A stretch of DNA of 38,530 bases from Candidatus Dormiibacterota bacterium (GTDB lineage: Bacteria > Chloroflexota > Dormibacteria > Aeolococcales > Aeolococcaceae), in the NCBI GenBank assembly GCA_003131685.1, contig PKWB01000036.1:1-38530 (forward strand), read 5' to 3'. Shown here piece after piece: positions 10,192 to 19,569 of the stretch. Under the pieces are notes generated by a model. It searched no databases. It had not been told where the DNA came from and was given only the letters and a program-made list of their open reading frames with translations. Within the stretch, counting starts at the first letter, position 1, and each line of letters opens with the position of its first letter. A program made the position numbers and the translations under genes.

Positions 10192-10630
10192 GTGCGATCA
10201 CCGACGCTATCTGAGGTTTCGAGCATCGACCTCACAAGGCAGGTCTTGGCGCGACGCCAGCAAGATCAGTGCTGAGGGTCGGTGCTTTGCCGCGAGCAGG
10301 TTCCGGCATAACAGCAGCGTAAGACCATCCACCAATAAAGTGGAGTGCGTCATGAGTGACGTAACCGTCAGCGGCGGCGCCACGCTCCAATAGCTCTGAT
10401 CGTTGCACCGGGCACTACGCTGCTGCCATCACAGGTCTGGAGGGTAGCGTTCACGGTTCCTGACCGCCCATCGGCGCCCGTGGCGACGAGAACCCCTCAA
10501 CCGATTGCCAGAGAACGTCGACAGCAAACATGGTGATCTTTGGCAAACCATCCTGGGTGCCGAGTCCATGCGGCCCGAGGACAGGTCATACGTACCGGGA
10601 CGCCGGATATCAGCGTCGTGAAGTTGTGTT

Positions 10631-11767
10631 GTGCCCACACGGGCGATCGATGCGTGGAGAATCGCAAGCGTGGGCGCGGAAGGTACGAACGCAAGCCACC
10701 ACCGCTCTCGGTGGGTCCCGGCGGCGGGGCTGGGCGCGATCGCTATCCTCGTCGCGGGGGTTGGATTGGCGATCGCCGCAGCGCAGCGTCCCCGAAGTCC
10801 TTTGATTCCGCCGCCACCCACCGCCTCAGCGACGCCATCCCCCTTCCCCACCCCGCCGGCGGCTGGTCCGGTCACGGCGTTGGGTGCCAGCGTCGCCGAC
10901 GATCCCGCCATGCACCGGGTCGTGCTCTTCGGCGGCGTCGACAGCACCAACAAGACGTGGCTCTGGGACGGTCGTCACTGGACGTCGACGACTCCGCCAG
11001 GTGGCCCACCAAACCGATTCGGGGCTGCGGCGGCCTACGACCCCGCGACCCGTGTCGTCATGCTCTTTGGGGGCAGCGGTTCCCTTGTCGGCCAGGCGGC
11101 TCCGCAATTCAATGACACCTGGGCCTGGAACGGCATCACGTGGCGTCGCCTGAACAGCGGAGGTCCGACGGGGCCGTTCGTCGGTGATGGAGGCCAGATG
11201 GCCTGGGACGCTGCCCGAGACGAGATGGTCCTGGTCACGTCCGCCGGGACTTTGACTGATGGGGAGACATGGATCTGGGACGGGACCCGGTGGGTCCGCG
11301 AGGTGCATGGCGACCTCGCGGCGATCGTCGTTGACGGCACTATGACGTATGACCCGGTTACACAGACAGTGCTGCTGGTCACCCCTGCAATAGCGAACAA
11401 TCTGCATACCGCGACGTTTGCCTGGAATGGGTCCACATGGCATGTGCTCGTGCCTGACGGACCTCAGTTTGACGGGCTTGCTGTGGACGAACAACTCGGT
11501 CGGCCGGTCGCGTGCGGGTCAACAACATCCTCAGCGGCCTTCGCGGTGCAGGCGAGCTGCTGGGAATGGGCGACCACGGCTTGGTTCCCGCTCCAAACAG
11601 CTTTTTCAACAAGGTCGGCGCGGGAGGTGTCAGTCGCGGCAGAGGTTGACGACGTTGATCGCGCCCAGTTGCTGCTGATCGGGTGGCTGGTCCCACCCGT
11701 TCAGAATCAAGCACAGCCGCTGTACGTCTGGGCGTGGGATGGCGTCACATGGAGGCTGGTGGCCTGA
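10631..11767 (+). CDS. Kelch/galactose-oxidase-like repeat protein with N-terminal TM anchor
   Basis: Repeats such as DPAMHRVVLFGG...TWLWDGRHWT, YDPATRVVMLFGG...TWAWNGITWRRL; hydrophobic N-terminal helix. Exact start uncertain. Confidence 0.7.
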   Translation: MPTRAIDAWRIASVGAEGTNASHHRSRWVPAAGLGAIAILVAGVGLAIAAAQRPRSPLIPPPPTASATPSPFPTPPAAGPVTALGASVADDPAMHRVVLFGGVDSTNKTWLWDGRHWTSTTPPGGPPNRFGAAAAYDPATRVVMLFGGSGSLVGQAAPQFNDTWAWNGITWRRLNSGGPTGPFVGDGGQMAWDAARDEMVLVTSAGTLTDGETWIWDGTRWVREVHGDLAAIVVDGTMTYDPVTQTVLLVTPAIANNLHTATFAWNGSTWHVLVPDGPQFDGLAVDEQLGRPVACGSTTSSAAFAVQASCWEWATTAWFPLQTAFSTRSAREVSVAAEVDDVDRAQLLLIGWLVPPVQNQAQPLYVWAWDGVTWRLVA

Positions 11768-12413
11768 GGCTCGGACGGCAACGCTGGGCCACTTGCGGCG
11801 AGATAAACGCTGTGCAGGCCAGGGTCCGCCAATGTCTACGTGGGTGCCCGGTGTGCGCCAGGATCTGTGCGACCACCTGGGCTTTGGCATCGGCGTACTC
11901 CTGCATGTAATTCCAATGCGACGCTGCCAAGGCGCACTTGGTGCTCTCATAGAGGTTGCGATCGCCATGGTCCCGGCGCAGCTGATCGCGGAAGGCGACG
12001 AGTCGGTCTACCTCGCCGCAGTCAGCTGGGAAGACGTGGAGATTCACACGATCCCGGATCCGAAGTACCCGGTGCTGATACCAGTCTGGTTCGCGGATAC
12101 GGAGTGTGTACCCAAGTGATTCAAGCTGCGGCACATAGGAGCTTTCATCGCCGGGGTTGGGCACGACGAGTGCGATATCGATGATTGGCTTGGCAGCAAG
12201 ACCCGGGACGGACGTCGATCCGACGTGCTCAATCAAGAGTGCGTGATCGCCCAAGGCCGAGAGTATCCGATTTGCCTCACGCTCGTAATCCTTTGCCCAT
12301 GCCGGGTCGTAATTGGCAAGGTGGACCGGGCCGTCCAGCCGGCTTCTACCACCGATCCATTCCGCGCGCTCGCCTTGTCCCGCCACCGCATCACTCACAA
12401 CAGCATTCTCCAC
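11745..12413 (-). CDS. GrpB-family (nucleotidyltransferase-like) protein
   Basis: VHLANYDPAWAKDYEREANRILSALGDHALLIEHVGSTSVPGLAAKPIIDIALVV; GTG start proposed at 12413; C-terminus runs over a dispersed motif copy. Confidence 0.8.
   Translation of the reverse strand: MENAVVSDAVAGQGERAEWIGGRSRLDGPVHLANYDPAWAKDYEREANRILSALGDHALLIEHVGSTSVPGLAAKPIIDIALVVPNPGDESSYVPQLESLGYTLRIREPDWYQHRVLRIRDRVNLHVFPADCGEVDRLVAFRDQLRRDHGDRNLYESTKCALAASHWNYMQEYADAKAQVVAQILAHTGHPRRHWRTLACTAFISPQVAQRCRPSLRPPASM
11815..11834 (+). repeat. Dispersed motif copy B
   Basis: CAGGCCAGGGTCCGCCAATG, identical to copy A. Confidence 0.7.
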
Positions 12414-12437
12414 CCTGCCGTGGCGACGAGCCTGGTC

Positions 12438-12457
12438 CAGGCCAGGATCCGCCGATG
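12438..12457 (+). repeat. Dispersed intergenic motif copy C
   Basis: CAGGCCAGGATCCGCCGATG, 18/20 to copies A/B. Confidence 0.7.
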
Positions 12458-12532
12458 TCCCGCGAAAGGATCCTCGCCGCCTCAGTTGCCCCTCGCAGAC
12501 GTCCGCGACCGGGCTTCGCTCAGAATCGGCCC

Positions 12533-12961
12533 GTGAACGACGAACTCGACGCACCGGATCTTGCGCTTGTGCAGCGCGCGGTAGATCTCGTTAGGCAGCG
12601 CGGCAACGGAAGCTCCAACACGGTGGCCGCGGCAGCTCGCGCGACAGACGGACGGGTCATGGCCGGCATGAACGTCTACCACTTCACCGGTGGGCCTTGT
12701 GCCGAACTGGTTGTTCTTGGCATGGCTGCGTCAGAGGGATTGGAGCGGCTGGAGATCATCGTCGCCGTCGCGGATGGTGATCGCGGCATCCTGGCTCCGT
12801 GCGGTCGGTGCCGGCAGATCCTGTTTGACTATCAGCCGGGTATACGGGTGATCGTCACGGCCGGCGGCGCGCCGAGGGCCGTGGGCATCACTGACCTCCT
12901 GCCAAATGCAAATCGATGGAGTGCCGCATCGGGAACGCTCCCAGCTTTGCATCCAGCCTAG
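12533..12961 (+). CDS. Cytidine deaminase-family protein
   Basis: GGPCAELVVLGMA (C/H-A-E zinc site) and APCGRCRQIL (PCxxC); GTG start proposed at 12533. Confidence 0.85.
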   Translation: MNDELDAPDLALVQRAVDLVRQRGNGSSNTVAAAARATDGRVMAGMNVYHFTGGPCAELVVLGMAASEGLERLEIIVAVADGDRGILAPCGRCRQILFDYQPGIRVIVTAGGAPRAVGITDLLPNANRWSAASGTLPALHPA

Positions 12962-13541
12962 AACGATTCCCGCCTATCGCCAGGACCCTCAGGCAGGCGA
13001 GCGTCCTATCACTCGACCCATAATTGGCCGCCACCGGCGCTCACGGCAGTCGTGCCACAACCTACCTTCAAGTCCGTCTCAAAGAGCCTGAAATACGTTG
13101 GCCCATAAGCCGTCTGCGGCCGATTCTGTATTCGAAATCGCCGATTTTCCGGCTGGCATCTTGGTAAGACGTATGCCGCGAGTTCAATCTCACCTTGGGC
13201 TCAAGTCTCTTCCAAGAGCATCATGGTCGTGGGATGGCCGAGAAGATGCGGCAGATACAGATGCACGCAGAGACCAGCACCAGGAATCCGATCCCATCAG
13301 TACCCCACGCGTCCCCTACAGCACCGTCAGCCGGCACCAGGCAGCGGAACACAGCGTCACCGGCAACGTGTCCGCCGAATACGCGATGAGCGGGCTTGTC
13401 CCGCGATGAAACGCGCGAATGTTGCAGCCGGGTTCTCAAAACCGGCGATCTCGACATCCGTAGGTTCCAGTGACGAAAGAGCGACCTCGCAGATGAACCT
13501 GAGGTTGCAGCAAGGAACGCGACCCTCCGGGGGTGCTTTCT

Positions 13542-14462
13542 CTACTCGACCTTGTGTGCGCGCAGGAATGCTTTCGCACGGCGCAGGGTCCCGCGGCCCT
13601 GCTCCACGAGGGGGCGCATGCATGCGACCTGACGCTCGCGCTCGGCAGGGGTGAGCGCTTGATGCAATGCCTCGTCCAGGGTGGGCGATAGCGGATTGCC
13701 CGAACTGTTCAGATACTGCACCCAGTCCTGCGGGACTTGCCGACCGATCTCCACTTCGTAGCTCAGATGGATCTCACCAAAGCCGGTCCTCCCCGCGATC
13801 GCAACAAGGTCACGCTCGTCGAAGTCCATCATGGGCGCAAGCGCTGGTGCCCTCTCATCAAACACCGCTTTGACCTTCGCGAGGATCGTTTCGCCGACCG
13901 CTCGTAGGTCGTAGCCATCGAAGACGCCTGGTGGCTCAGGGAACGTGAACGAGTTGATCGGCTCGAATATGGAGAGACGGCCGCCTGGCCGAAGCACGCG
14001 ATGAAACGCTGCGAAGGCGCGCTCCTTCGCAGCGACGTAGATGAGCACCGAGCGAGTCGTTACCACGTCGATGCTCGAAGAGGCAATCGCCGTCAGGCCG
14101 TCCGCCGACGCCTCCACAAACTCGCAGCGCGACAGAACTTGGGCGCCGTCCGCCGTGGCCCGGCATCGATCCAACAGATCGCGCGAAGGGTCGCTGAAGA
14201 TGACGCGACCCTGTTCGGAGAGGCGCTCAAGTGCACCAAAGCCGATGAGCCCGTCCCCGCACCCGACGTCGAGCACAACGTCGTCGGGCTGCAGCCGCGC
14301 CCCGTCAAGGACGCGGTCGCGGACACCGCGCAGCCATTCAAGGGCCTCACTGGGCAGCTCGGAGCCACCCTGACGGCGAAAGAGAAGCCACGCTGCCCAG
14401 CGATCCAGTACCTCGGTCGAGGAGGCCGCCGCACCTCGTGGTTCATTCTGATCATTCGCCAC
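13542..14462 (-). CDS. Class I SAM-dependent methyltransferase
   Basis: VVLDVGCGDGLIGFGALE, FHRVLRPGGRLSIFEP. Confidence 0.85.
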   Translation of the reverse strand: MANDQNEPRGAAASSTEVLDRWAAWLLFRRQGGSELPSEALEWLRGVRDRVLDGARLQPDDVVLDVGCGDGLIGFGALERLSEQGRVIFSDPSRDLLDRCRATADGAQVLSRCEFVEASADGLTAIASSSIDVVTTRSVLIYVAAKERAFAAFHRVLRPGGRLSIFEPINSFTFPEPPGVFDGYDLRAVGETILAKVKAVFDERAPALAPMMDFDERDLVAIAGRTGFGEIHLSYEVEIGRQVPQDWVQYLNSSGNPLSPTLDEALHQALTPAERERQVACMRPLVEQGRGTLRRAKAFLRAHKVE

Positions 14463-14544
14463 GATCAGATGATGACCGACTACCGGCGCCGGATGAGCCG
14501 ACCGCCACGAGCGCCCACCCGTCGATCACATAAGCACGGGCTTG

Positions 14545-14973
14545 TTATTCACAGCCTGAGGCTACGGCGGCTTCAGCTATCGCCCGCGCGATCACTGTGC
14601 GGTAGTCCGGGTGCGCAAGTGATAGTCCGAATAATTCATCGGAACTGCACCAGCGCAGCTCATCGTGTTCGTCGGGAGCGCAGTTGGTGACTTCGCCTGT
14701 CCAATCCGTCACCAACCAGATCGCCAGTTCGAAGCTGGGTCCATGTTTTGTGAGCGGGCGGAGCCGTGCGATGGGCTCGGTCACAGGCCGGGGAACACTC
14801 ACGCCGATTTCCTCGCTCAGTTCGCGAAGAAGTGCGTCAGTCTCAGACTCGCCCGGGTCGACATGTCCTCCCGGTAAATCCCAGACGCTGGGATACGAGC
14901 TGCGCTCCGCGGTGCGGTGCCCCAGAAGGACACGCTCGCCTTGAATCAAAGCTCCGGCCACGATTCGATCCAT
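14545..14973 (-). CDS. NUDIX hydrolase
   Basis: NUDIX box GGHVDPGESETDALLRELSEEIGV. Confidence 0.92.
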   Translation of the reverse strand: MDRIVAGALIQGERVLLGHRTAERSSYPSVWDLPGGHVDPGESETDALLRELSEEIGVSVPRPVTEPIARLRPLTKHGPSFELAIWLVTDWTGEVTNCAPDEHDELRWCSSDELFGLSLAHPDYRTVIARAIAEAAVASGCE

Positions 14974-15078
14974 GCCTCAGACTTCAACACACATCGCCCA
15001 TGCGAGTGCGATGGCCGCAGGCTCGCTGAATGGCGACCGCGGTCCGGGGGCTAAATAGGGCATCGCGTCAGCATGCCC

Positions 15079-15094
15079 GGCCAGGATCCGCCGA
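15079..15094 (+). repeat. Dispersed intergenic motif copy D
   Basis: GGCCAGGATCCGCCGA, 16/16 identical to copy C core. Confidence 0.65.
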
Positions 15095-15134
15095 CTACAC
15101 ACCCGGTGCCCTCGACCCTCGTACCGTCGTATAC

Positions 15135-15162
15135 TGATCGAATGATCAAGTCAAATGATCAG
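15135..15162. promoter_or_regulatory. Candidate TetR operator
   Basis: TGATCgaatGATCA (15135-15148) plus a second TGATCA at 15156-15161, overlapping a -10-like TATACT (15130-15135). Confidence 0.5.
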
Positions 15163-15936
15163 ATTACTGCGATATCGAAGCCAAAGGGCGAGCGGCGTCG
15201 ACCCGGAGATTCCCGCCCGAATATTCCGCGCGCATCCACGGCGACATATGGCAAGCACCCGCTCAGCGCCGGCGTCCACAAGCGGCGTCAGCGGCGCAAC
15301 GAGGCTGGTGATGAGATGCGGTCGCGCATCGTGGACGCGGCGTTGCGCACCGTGGTCGGTGGGGGCTATGCCTCGACATCGGTGCGCTCGATCGCCGCCA
15401 CCGGTGGATTCAGTCCCGCGCTCGTGTTCTATCACTTCGGCAGCGTCGACGCGCTCCTCCTGGCGGTGCTCGATCGGGTCAGTGCCGATCGCCTCGCCCG
15501 CTACGAGACACGGCTCGCAAATGTCTCGGACCTGCGCGCGCTGGGAGCCGCAATGGAGGAGTTGTACTCTGAGGATCTCCGTCTCGGCCAGCTAACAGCT
15601 GTACAGGAAATTGTCGGGGCGATGGCGTTCGACCCTGTGCTCGGCGACGAGATCGGCCGCAGGATGCAGCCCTGGGTGACCTTTGCCGAGCAGCTCGCAG
15701 CCCGGATCATCGCTGGCTCGCCACTCGCGGGTTTCGTCGAGCCTGCCGTCATTGGCTCGGCGGTGATCGCCCTGTATATGGGGCTCGAAATCGTTGCGCG
15801 GATGCGCGGTGGTGACAGCAGTGGATCGAGCGCGCTGATGGCGACGCTGGTGCAAGCGGCACCCTGGATCGATCAGCTGCTCAGTAAGGCAACGCCTGCG
15901 CGGCGGCGTCCGGCCACAACGGTGGCCATCGAGTGA
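15142..15936 (+). CDS. TetR/AcrR-family transcriptional regulator
   Basis: HTH region IVDAALRTVVGGGYASTSVRSIAATGGFSPALVFYHFGSVDALL; start uncertain (15073 or 15142). Confidence 0.88.
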   Translation: MIKSNDQITAISKPKGERRRPGDSRPNIPRASTATYGKHPLSAGVHKRRQRRNEAGDEMRSRIVDAALRTVVGGGYASTSVRSIAATGGFSPALVFYHFGSVDALLLAVLDRVSADRLARYETRLANVSDLRALGAAMEELYSEDLRLGQLTAVQEIVGAMAFDPVLGDEIGRRMQPWVTFAEQLAARIIAGSPLAGFVEPAVIGSAVIALYMGLEIVARMRGGDSSGSSALMATLVQAAPWIDQLLSKATPARRRPATTVAIE

Positions 15937-16538
15937 CGAGGAAGACTGTCGCGGTTGCGCTGTCGGCGACCGCCGGCTGTGCGGCGATCTACGTCACGGT
16001 TGTCCTCGAAGCCCACCAGCATCAACCCGTGTACGCCATGCCCATCACAGTGGTGATCGTCGCCGGAGTCTGCGCGGCGCTCACCGCGATCGGAGGTCTT
16101 CTCTCAGTTCGCTCCGGCCAGCTGGCGCCATGGCTCGCACCGGTTGCGACCGCGATCATCATGTACGGGTTCCTTGTCGCGGGCACCTTGATCCTGCTTC
16201 CGGCGATTGTGCTCATCGTGCTGGTATCCCGCCGGACGCAGTCCAGCCGCCGACGTGAACACGACTGGTTGAACGCCGGAGCAGCCGTCCTGCTTACCCT
16301 GGGACTCGTTCCCCTTGGTCTGCTGGCGCTCTGGGATCAACCCGTCGTGGAGTGCTTTCCGGGAGGGGTGTCACTAGCGGCGCCGATCTGGACGTCGTTT
16401 CAGTCAACCAGCGGGCACAGCGGTGCCTCGAGCTCGTCGTCCACGCCGCAGCAATCGTCCGGTGCCATCACGGCTGGAGGCGTGACCTACACATTCACGT
16501 GCAGCGGCCCTCACCTGGTCCGGTTCGCGTCGGGGTAA
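15933..16538 (+). CDS. Small integral membrane protein, coupled to TetR gene
   Basis: Overlaps the TetR stop; several hydrophobic helices. Confidence 0.65.
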   Translation: MTRKTVAVALSATAGCAAIYVTVVLEAHQHQPVYAMPITVVIVAGVCAALTAIGGLLSVRSGQLAPWLAPVATAIIMYGFLVAGTLILLPAIVLIVLVSRRTQSSRRREHDWLNAGAAVLLTLGLVPLGLLALWDQPVVECFPGGVSLAAPIWTSFQSTSGHSGASSSSSTPQQSSGAITAGGVTYTFTCSGPHLVRFASG

Positions 16539-16687
16539 GGCTCCTCAACGAGCCGAGTGAGTTAAGCGGATGTTGGCAGCAGCGAACTGAGCGATTCATC
16601 CCCCATTTGAGTAAGAACGTCCCTGTATGTTCAGTACGGCCCTGGGACAAGGCCAATCAGCACCCCTATCTCAGCGAGGGATTGAAA

Positions 16688-17644
16688 TCATCGTCCTGCG
16701 AATTTCTCGAGCGCGTCATATACGTGCTCGTTCATCGTGTCGCTGCCCTTGTGACCTGAATCCGCGACGACAACGAGACGCGCGTCGGGCCAAGCACTTG
16801 CAAGCTCCCAAGCCGTGCTTAGAGGGCAACTCAGATCGAGTCGACCATGGACCAGCACGCCTGGAATGCCGGCTAGGCGCCGCGCGCCGGCGAGGAGAGC
16901 GCCCTCTTCGAGCCATGCGCCATTCGAAAAGTATCGTGTGGTGATACGTACGAATGCGAGCAGGTCCGCCGGTGGGCGGACGCTGTAGGGGTTTGGTTTG
17001 CCGCTCGGCTCCAGAGAGAGCACGGCATCTTCCCAGGTGCCCCAGTCAATCGCCGCTCGGGTTCGGACTTCCGGGTTCGAATCCTCCATGAGCCTCGCGT
17101 ACGCCGCCACGATGTCGCCGTCGCGGTCGGCCTCGGAAGCGCCAGCGCGAAACTGCTCCCATTCCTCGGGAAAGAACCGCGCAACACCGCGATAAAGCCA
17201 GTCGGTCTCCGAACGCCTGGTCATGGTGACGCTGCAAATGACGATCTCCGACACCCGCTCCGGGTAACGTTCGGCATAGGCGAGGATCAGAGTGGACCCC
17301 CAGGAACCGCCAAAGAGTAGCCAGTGGTCGACTCCCAAATGGTGCCTCAAGCGTTCCATGTCAGAGATGAGGTGGTCCGTTGTGTTGCGGCTCATGTCAG
17401 TAGCGGGATCGCTGGCATGCGGAGTGCTGCCGCCGCAGCCGCGTTGGTCAAACTGAATGATTCGATAACGGCCGGGGTCAAGCCACTGACGCTGTCCTGT
17501 GGAGAGTCCCGATCCGGGTCCACCATGAACAATGAGCGCCGGCTTCCCAAACGGGTTGCCGCAGAGCTCCCAGTGGACGAGATTGCCGTCGCCCGTGTCG
17601 AGTAACCCTTGCTCGAATGGATCTATCGGCGGGTAGCGCGGCAC
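16688..17644 (-). CDS. pip: Proline iminopeptidase (alpha/beta hydrolase)
   Basis: IVHGGPGSGLS, FDQRGCGGSTPH, LLFGGSWGSTLILAYAERYPERV nucleophile elbow. Confidence 0.92.
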   Translation of the reverse strand: MPRYPPIDPFEQGLLDTGDGNLVHWELCGNPFGKPALIVHGGPGSGLSTGQRQWLDPGRYRIIQFDQRGCGGSTPHASDPATDMSRNTTDHLISDMERLRHHLGVDHWLLFGGSWGSTLILAYAERYPERVSEIVICSVTMTRRSETDWLYRGVARFFPEEWEQFRAGASEADRDGDIVAAYARLMEDSNPEVRTRAAIDWGTWEDAVLSLEPSGKPNPYSVRPPADLLAFVRITTRYFSNGAWLEEGALLAGARRLAGIPGVLVHGRLDLSCPLSTAWELASAWPDARLVVVADSGHKGSDTMNEHVYDALEKFAGR

Positions 17645-17694
17645 TGGTGGATTCTACATGTCGGCGAATACTGGCTTAGGGTGCCTGTGGAGTA

Positions 17695-18257
17695 TCACGA
17701 GGAGGCGCCGTGGGCCAGCCAATCCGAGCGGGTCGTCCGCCACACGTCTTGTACCCCAGTTTCGTTAGGTGCCTGAATCGGCTTCGTCTGCTGGCCGACG
17801 AGCGTGAACCCTAGCTTGCGCGGCACTCCTTGACTAGCGTGGTTCAGGTGATCGCAGTGGATCTCGACCAGCTCAACTTCCGGGAATGAAAATGCCAAGA
17901 CCACGAGCATTGCGGCGGCGCGGGTCGCGTGACCTTTGCGCGCATACGCTGCGTGTACCCAATAGCCGATCTCGAGTCCATCTGGCCCGAGGCGGCGATG
18001 AAGCCCGCATCCACCGACGATGACGGTCCCAACGAACATGCCGAAGACCATGTCGCCGCCTGTGCGGCGCTCCTTCGCCCATCGGGCATCATCGATTGGC
18101 GGTCAGCGAGGGACCGTGGCTCCGTTGCGATCCAAGACATCCATGGCCGCAGGTGTTCGATGCTCTCAGCGATGGCGACGCTGAGTGCATCCGCGTCGCC
18201 AGTTCGCCACGGTCTGATAGCAAGCGTTTGCACAGCCAATTCGGTCATCCTCGGCAT
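17695..18257 (-). pseudogene. RimJ/RimL-like GNAT acetyltransferase split by a frameshift near 18090-18100
   Basis: N-terminal frame LAIRPWRTGDADALSVAIAESIEHLRPWMSW (ORF to 18257); C-terminal frame DDARWAKERRTGGDMVFGMFVGTVIVGGCGLHRRLGPDGLEIGYWV (ORF from 17695). Confidence 0.75.
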
Positions 18258-18289
18258 AGCATCGGGGGACGAAGCTGCTTAGTTCGGCG

Positions 18290-18955
18290 TTACAAGAGTG
18301 AGGCTCTCTCGCTGTTGGACGAACAGGTCAGGTCGTGGAGCGCGATACGGACGTCATCGGTCGACCGAACGTGGACCGCCTGCATCCCGGCCGCTCGCGC
18401 GCCCATGACGTTCTCGAGAGTGTCATCAAAAAAGATGAATGCCGAAGTCGGAAACCCTGCGCCTTGGGCTACTTCTCTGAACGCATCGGGGTCAGGCTTG
18501 CGAAGGCCAAGTTCCGACGAGACGAAGATCGAGCGGAAGACCGATAGCTCAAGTGCGTAGCGCGTGGCCCATACAGCCTGATGGGTCGGGTTCGAATTGG
18601 TAAAGGCGTACAGCGGTAGGCGTTCACTTGCCGCGGCCAACGCCGCTCCCACTCCAGGCAGGGGTCCGACGTAGAGTTCACCCCAGCCAGCGATGAAATC
18701 TTCGTCAGAGAGATCGATACGCAAGCTGCGGCGCAAGGATGCGAAGTAGCCCGCGGCGTCAAGCGCGCCTCGCTCGTGCTGCTCATATGCATCGTCGAAC
18801 TTGAATCGTCGACGAATTACCTGGGGGTCACAGGACGCGCGAGCACCCCAGGCGAGGAACACGCGGTCGAAGTCAATCTCGAGGACTACCCCGCCAAGAT
18901 CGAAGAGTAGTGCTCGTGCCGGCCCGGTGTCGCCGCTGCTATCTGCGTCGTCCAT
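18290..18955 (-). CDS. HAD-superfamily hydrolase
   Basis: LLFDLGGVVLEIDFDRVF, YAFTNSN, LRKPDPDAFREV, IFFDDTLENV. Confidence 0.88.
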   Translation of the reverse strand: MDDADSSGDTGPARALLFDLGGVVLEIDFDRVFLAWGARASCDPQVIRRRFKFDDAYEQHERGALDAAGYFASLRRSLRIDLSDEDFIAGWGELYVGPLPGVGAALAAASERLPLYAFTNSNPTHQAVWATRYALELSVFRSIFVSSELGLRKPDPDAFREVAQGAGFPTSAFIFFDDTLENVMGARAAGMQAVHVRSTDDVRIALHDLTCSSNSERASLL

Positions 18956-18990
18956 ACGACGACTCTCGCATAGCTGTTGCCTTCACCTGT

Positions 18991-19455
18991 TTACAACGTG
19001 CTACTGGGCGGGTTGAAAAACGCTAAAGCCTGCTCGTAGCGTTGGATTCTCTCGAGGACGTCTGACCTCGGCGACAGGCTCCTGTTATTGCGAAGGTTGT
19101 CACGTAGATCGGCAACCTTTACCAGCGTTGCCATAGGGTCTGTCGCGACTCGCTCGATGTATGCGGCATAGGTTTCGCCATCGCGGCGGGTGAGGCAATC
19201 CACCGCGTGGATGACCGGTCGTGGATAGCCCGCGCTTTGAAGGTCAACAAGGGTCACGTCTGTGTCTTCGATTACGTCATGGAGAACGGCCGCCATCCGC
19301 GCGTGGGCACCCTCGACAGCGCACATGACGCGAAGGGGATGCAGGATGTACGGTTCGGGCTCGGGCGACGGATACTTCTGACCAGCATGCGCGTCGACAG
19401 CGCACGCGATTGCTCGTTCAAGCAAGTCCTGGGTACCGTCGTCCATCCCTTTCAC
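18991..19455 (-). CDS. HD-domain (SpoT/MESH1-like) phosphohydrolase
   Basis: ACAVDAHAGQKY...YILHPLRV...AAVLHDVIEDTDVT (HD motif). Confidence 0.82.
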   Translation of the reverse strand: MKGMDDGTQDLLERAIACAVDAHAGQKYPSPEPEPYILHPLRVMCAVEGAHARMAAVLHDVIEDTDVTLVDLQSAGYPRPVIHAVDCLTRRDGETYAAYIERVATDPMATLVKVADLRDNLRNNRSLSPRSDVLERIQRYEQALAFFNPPSSTL

Positions 19456-19569
19456 TTCAACGCTTCAACGTACCATTCGGACGCGAGGTCGAGGCGCGCT
19501 ACGCGGGCGGAAGGCGGGGCATTGGCTGGCCCAGACTGGCGGATGACCGTGACCAAGAACGATCCTCAA

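Noticed and set aside
10429-10953. Minus-strand ORF upstream of and over the Kelch-like gene
   Set aside because: No family resemblance; overlaps the TM/Kelch coding frame.
5138-15095. Dispersed motif as classical integron attC sites
   Set aside because: No RYYYAAC/GTTRRRY core pairs or long imperfect stems, and no integron integrase in the window.
16676-16692. gcgagggattgaaat resembling the end of a CRISPR repeat
   Set aside because: Single occurrence, no repeated spacing.
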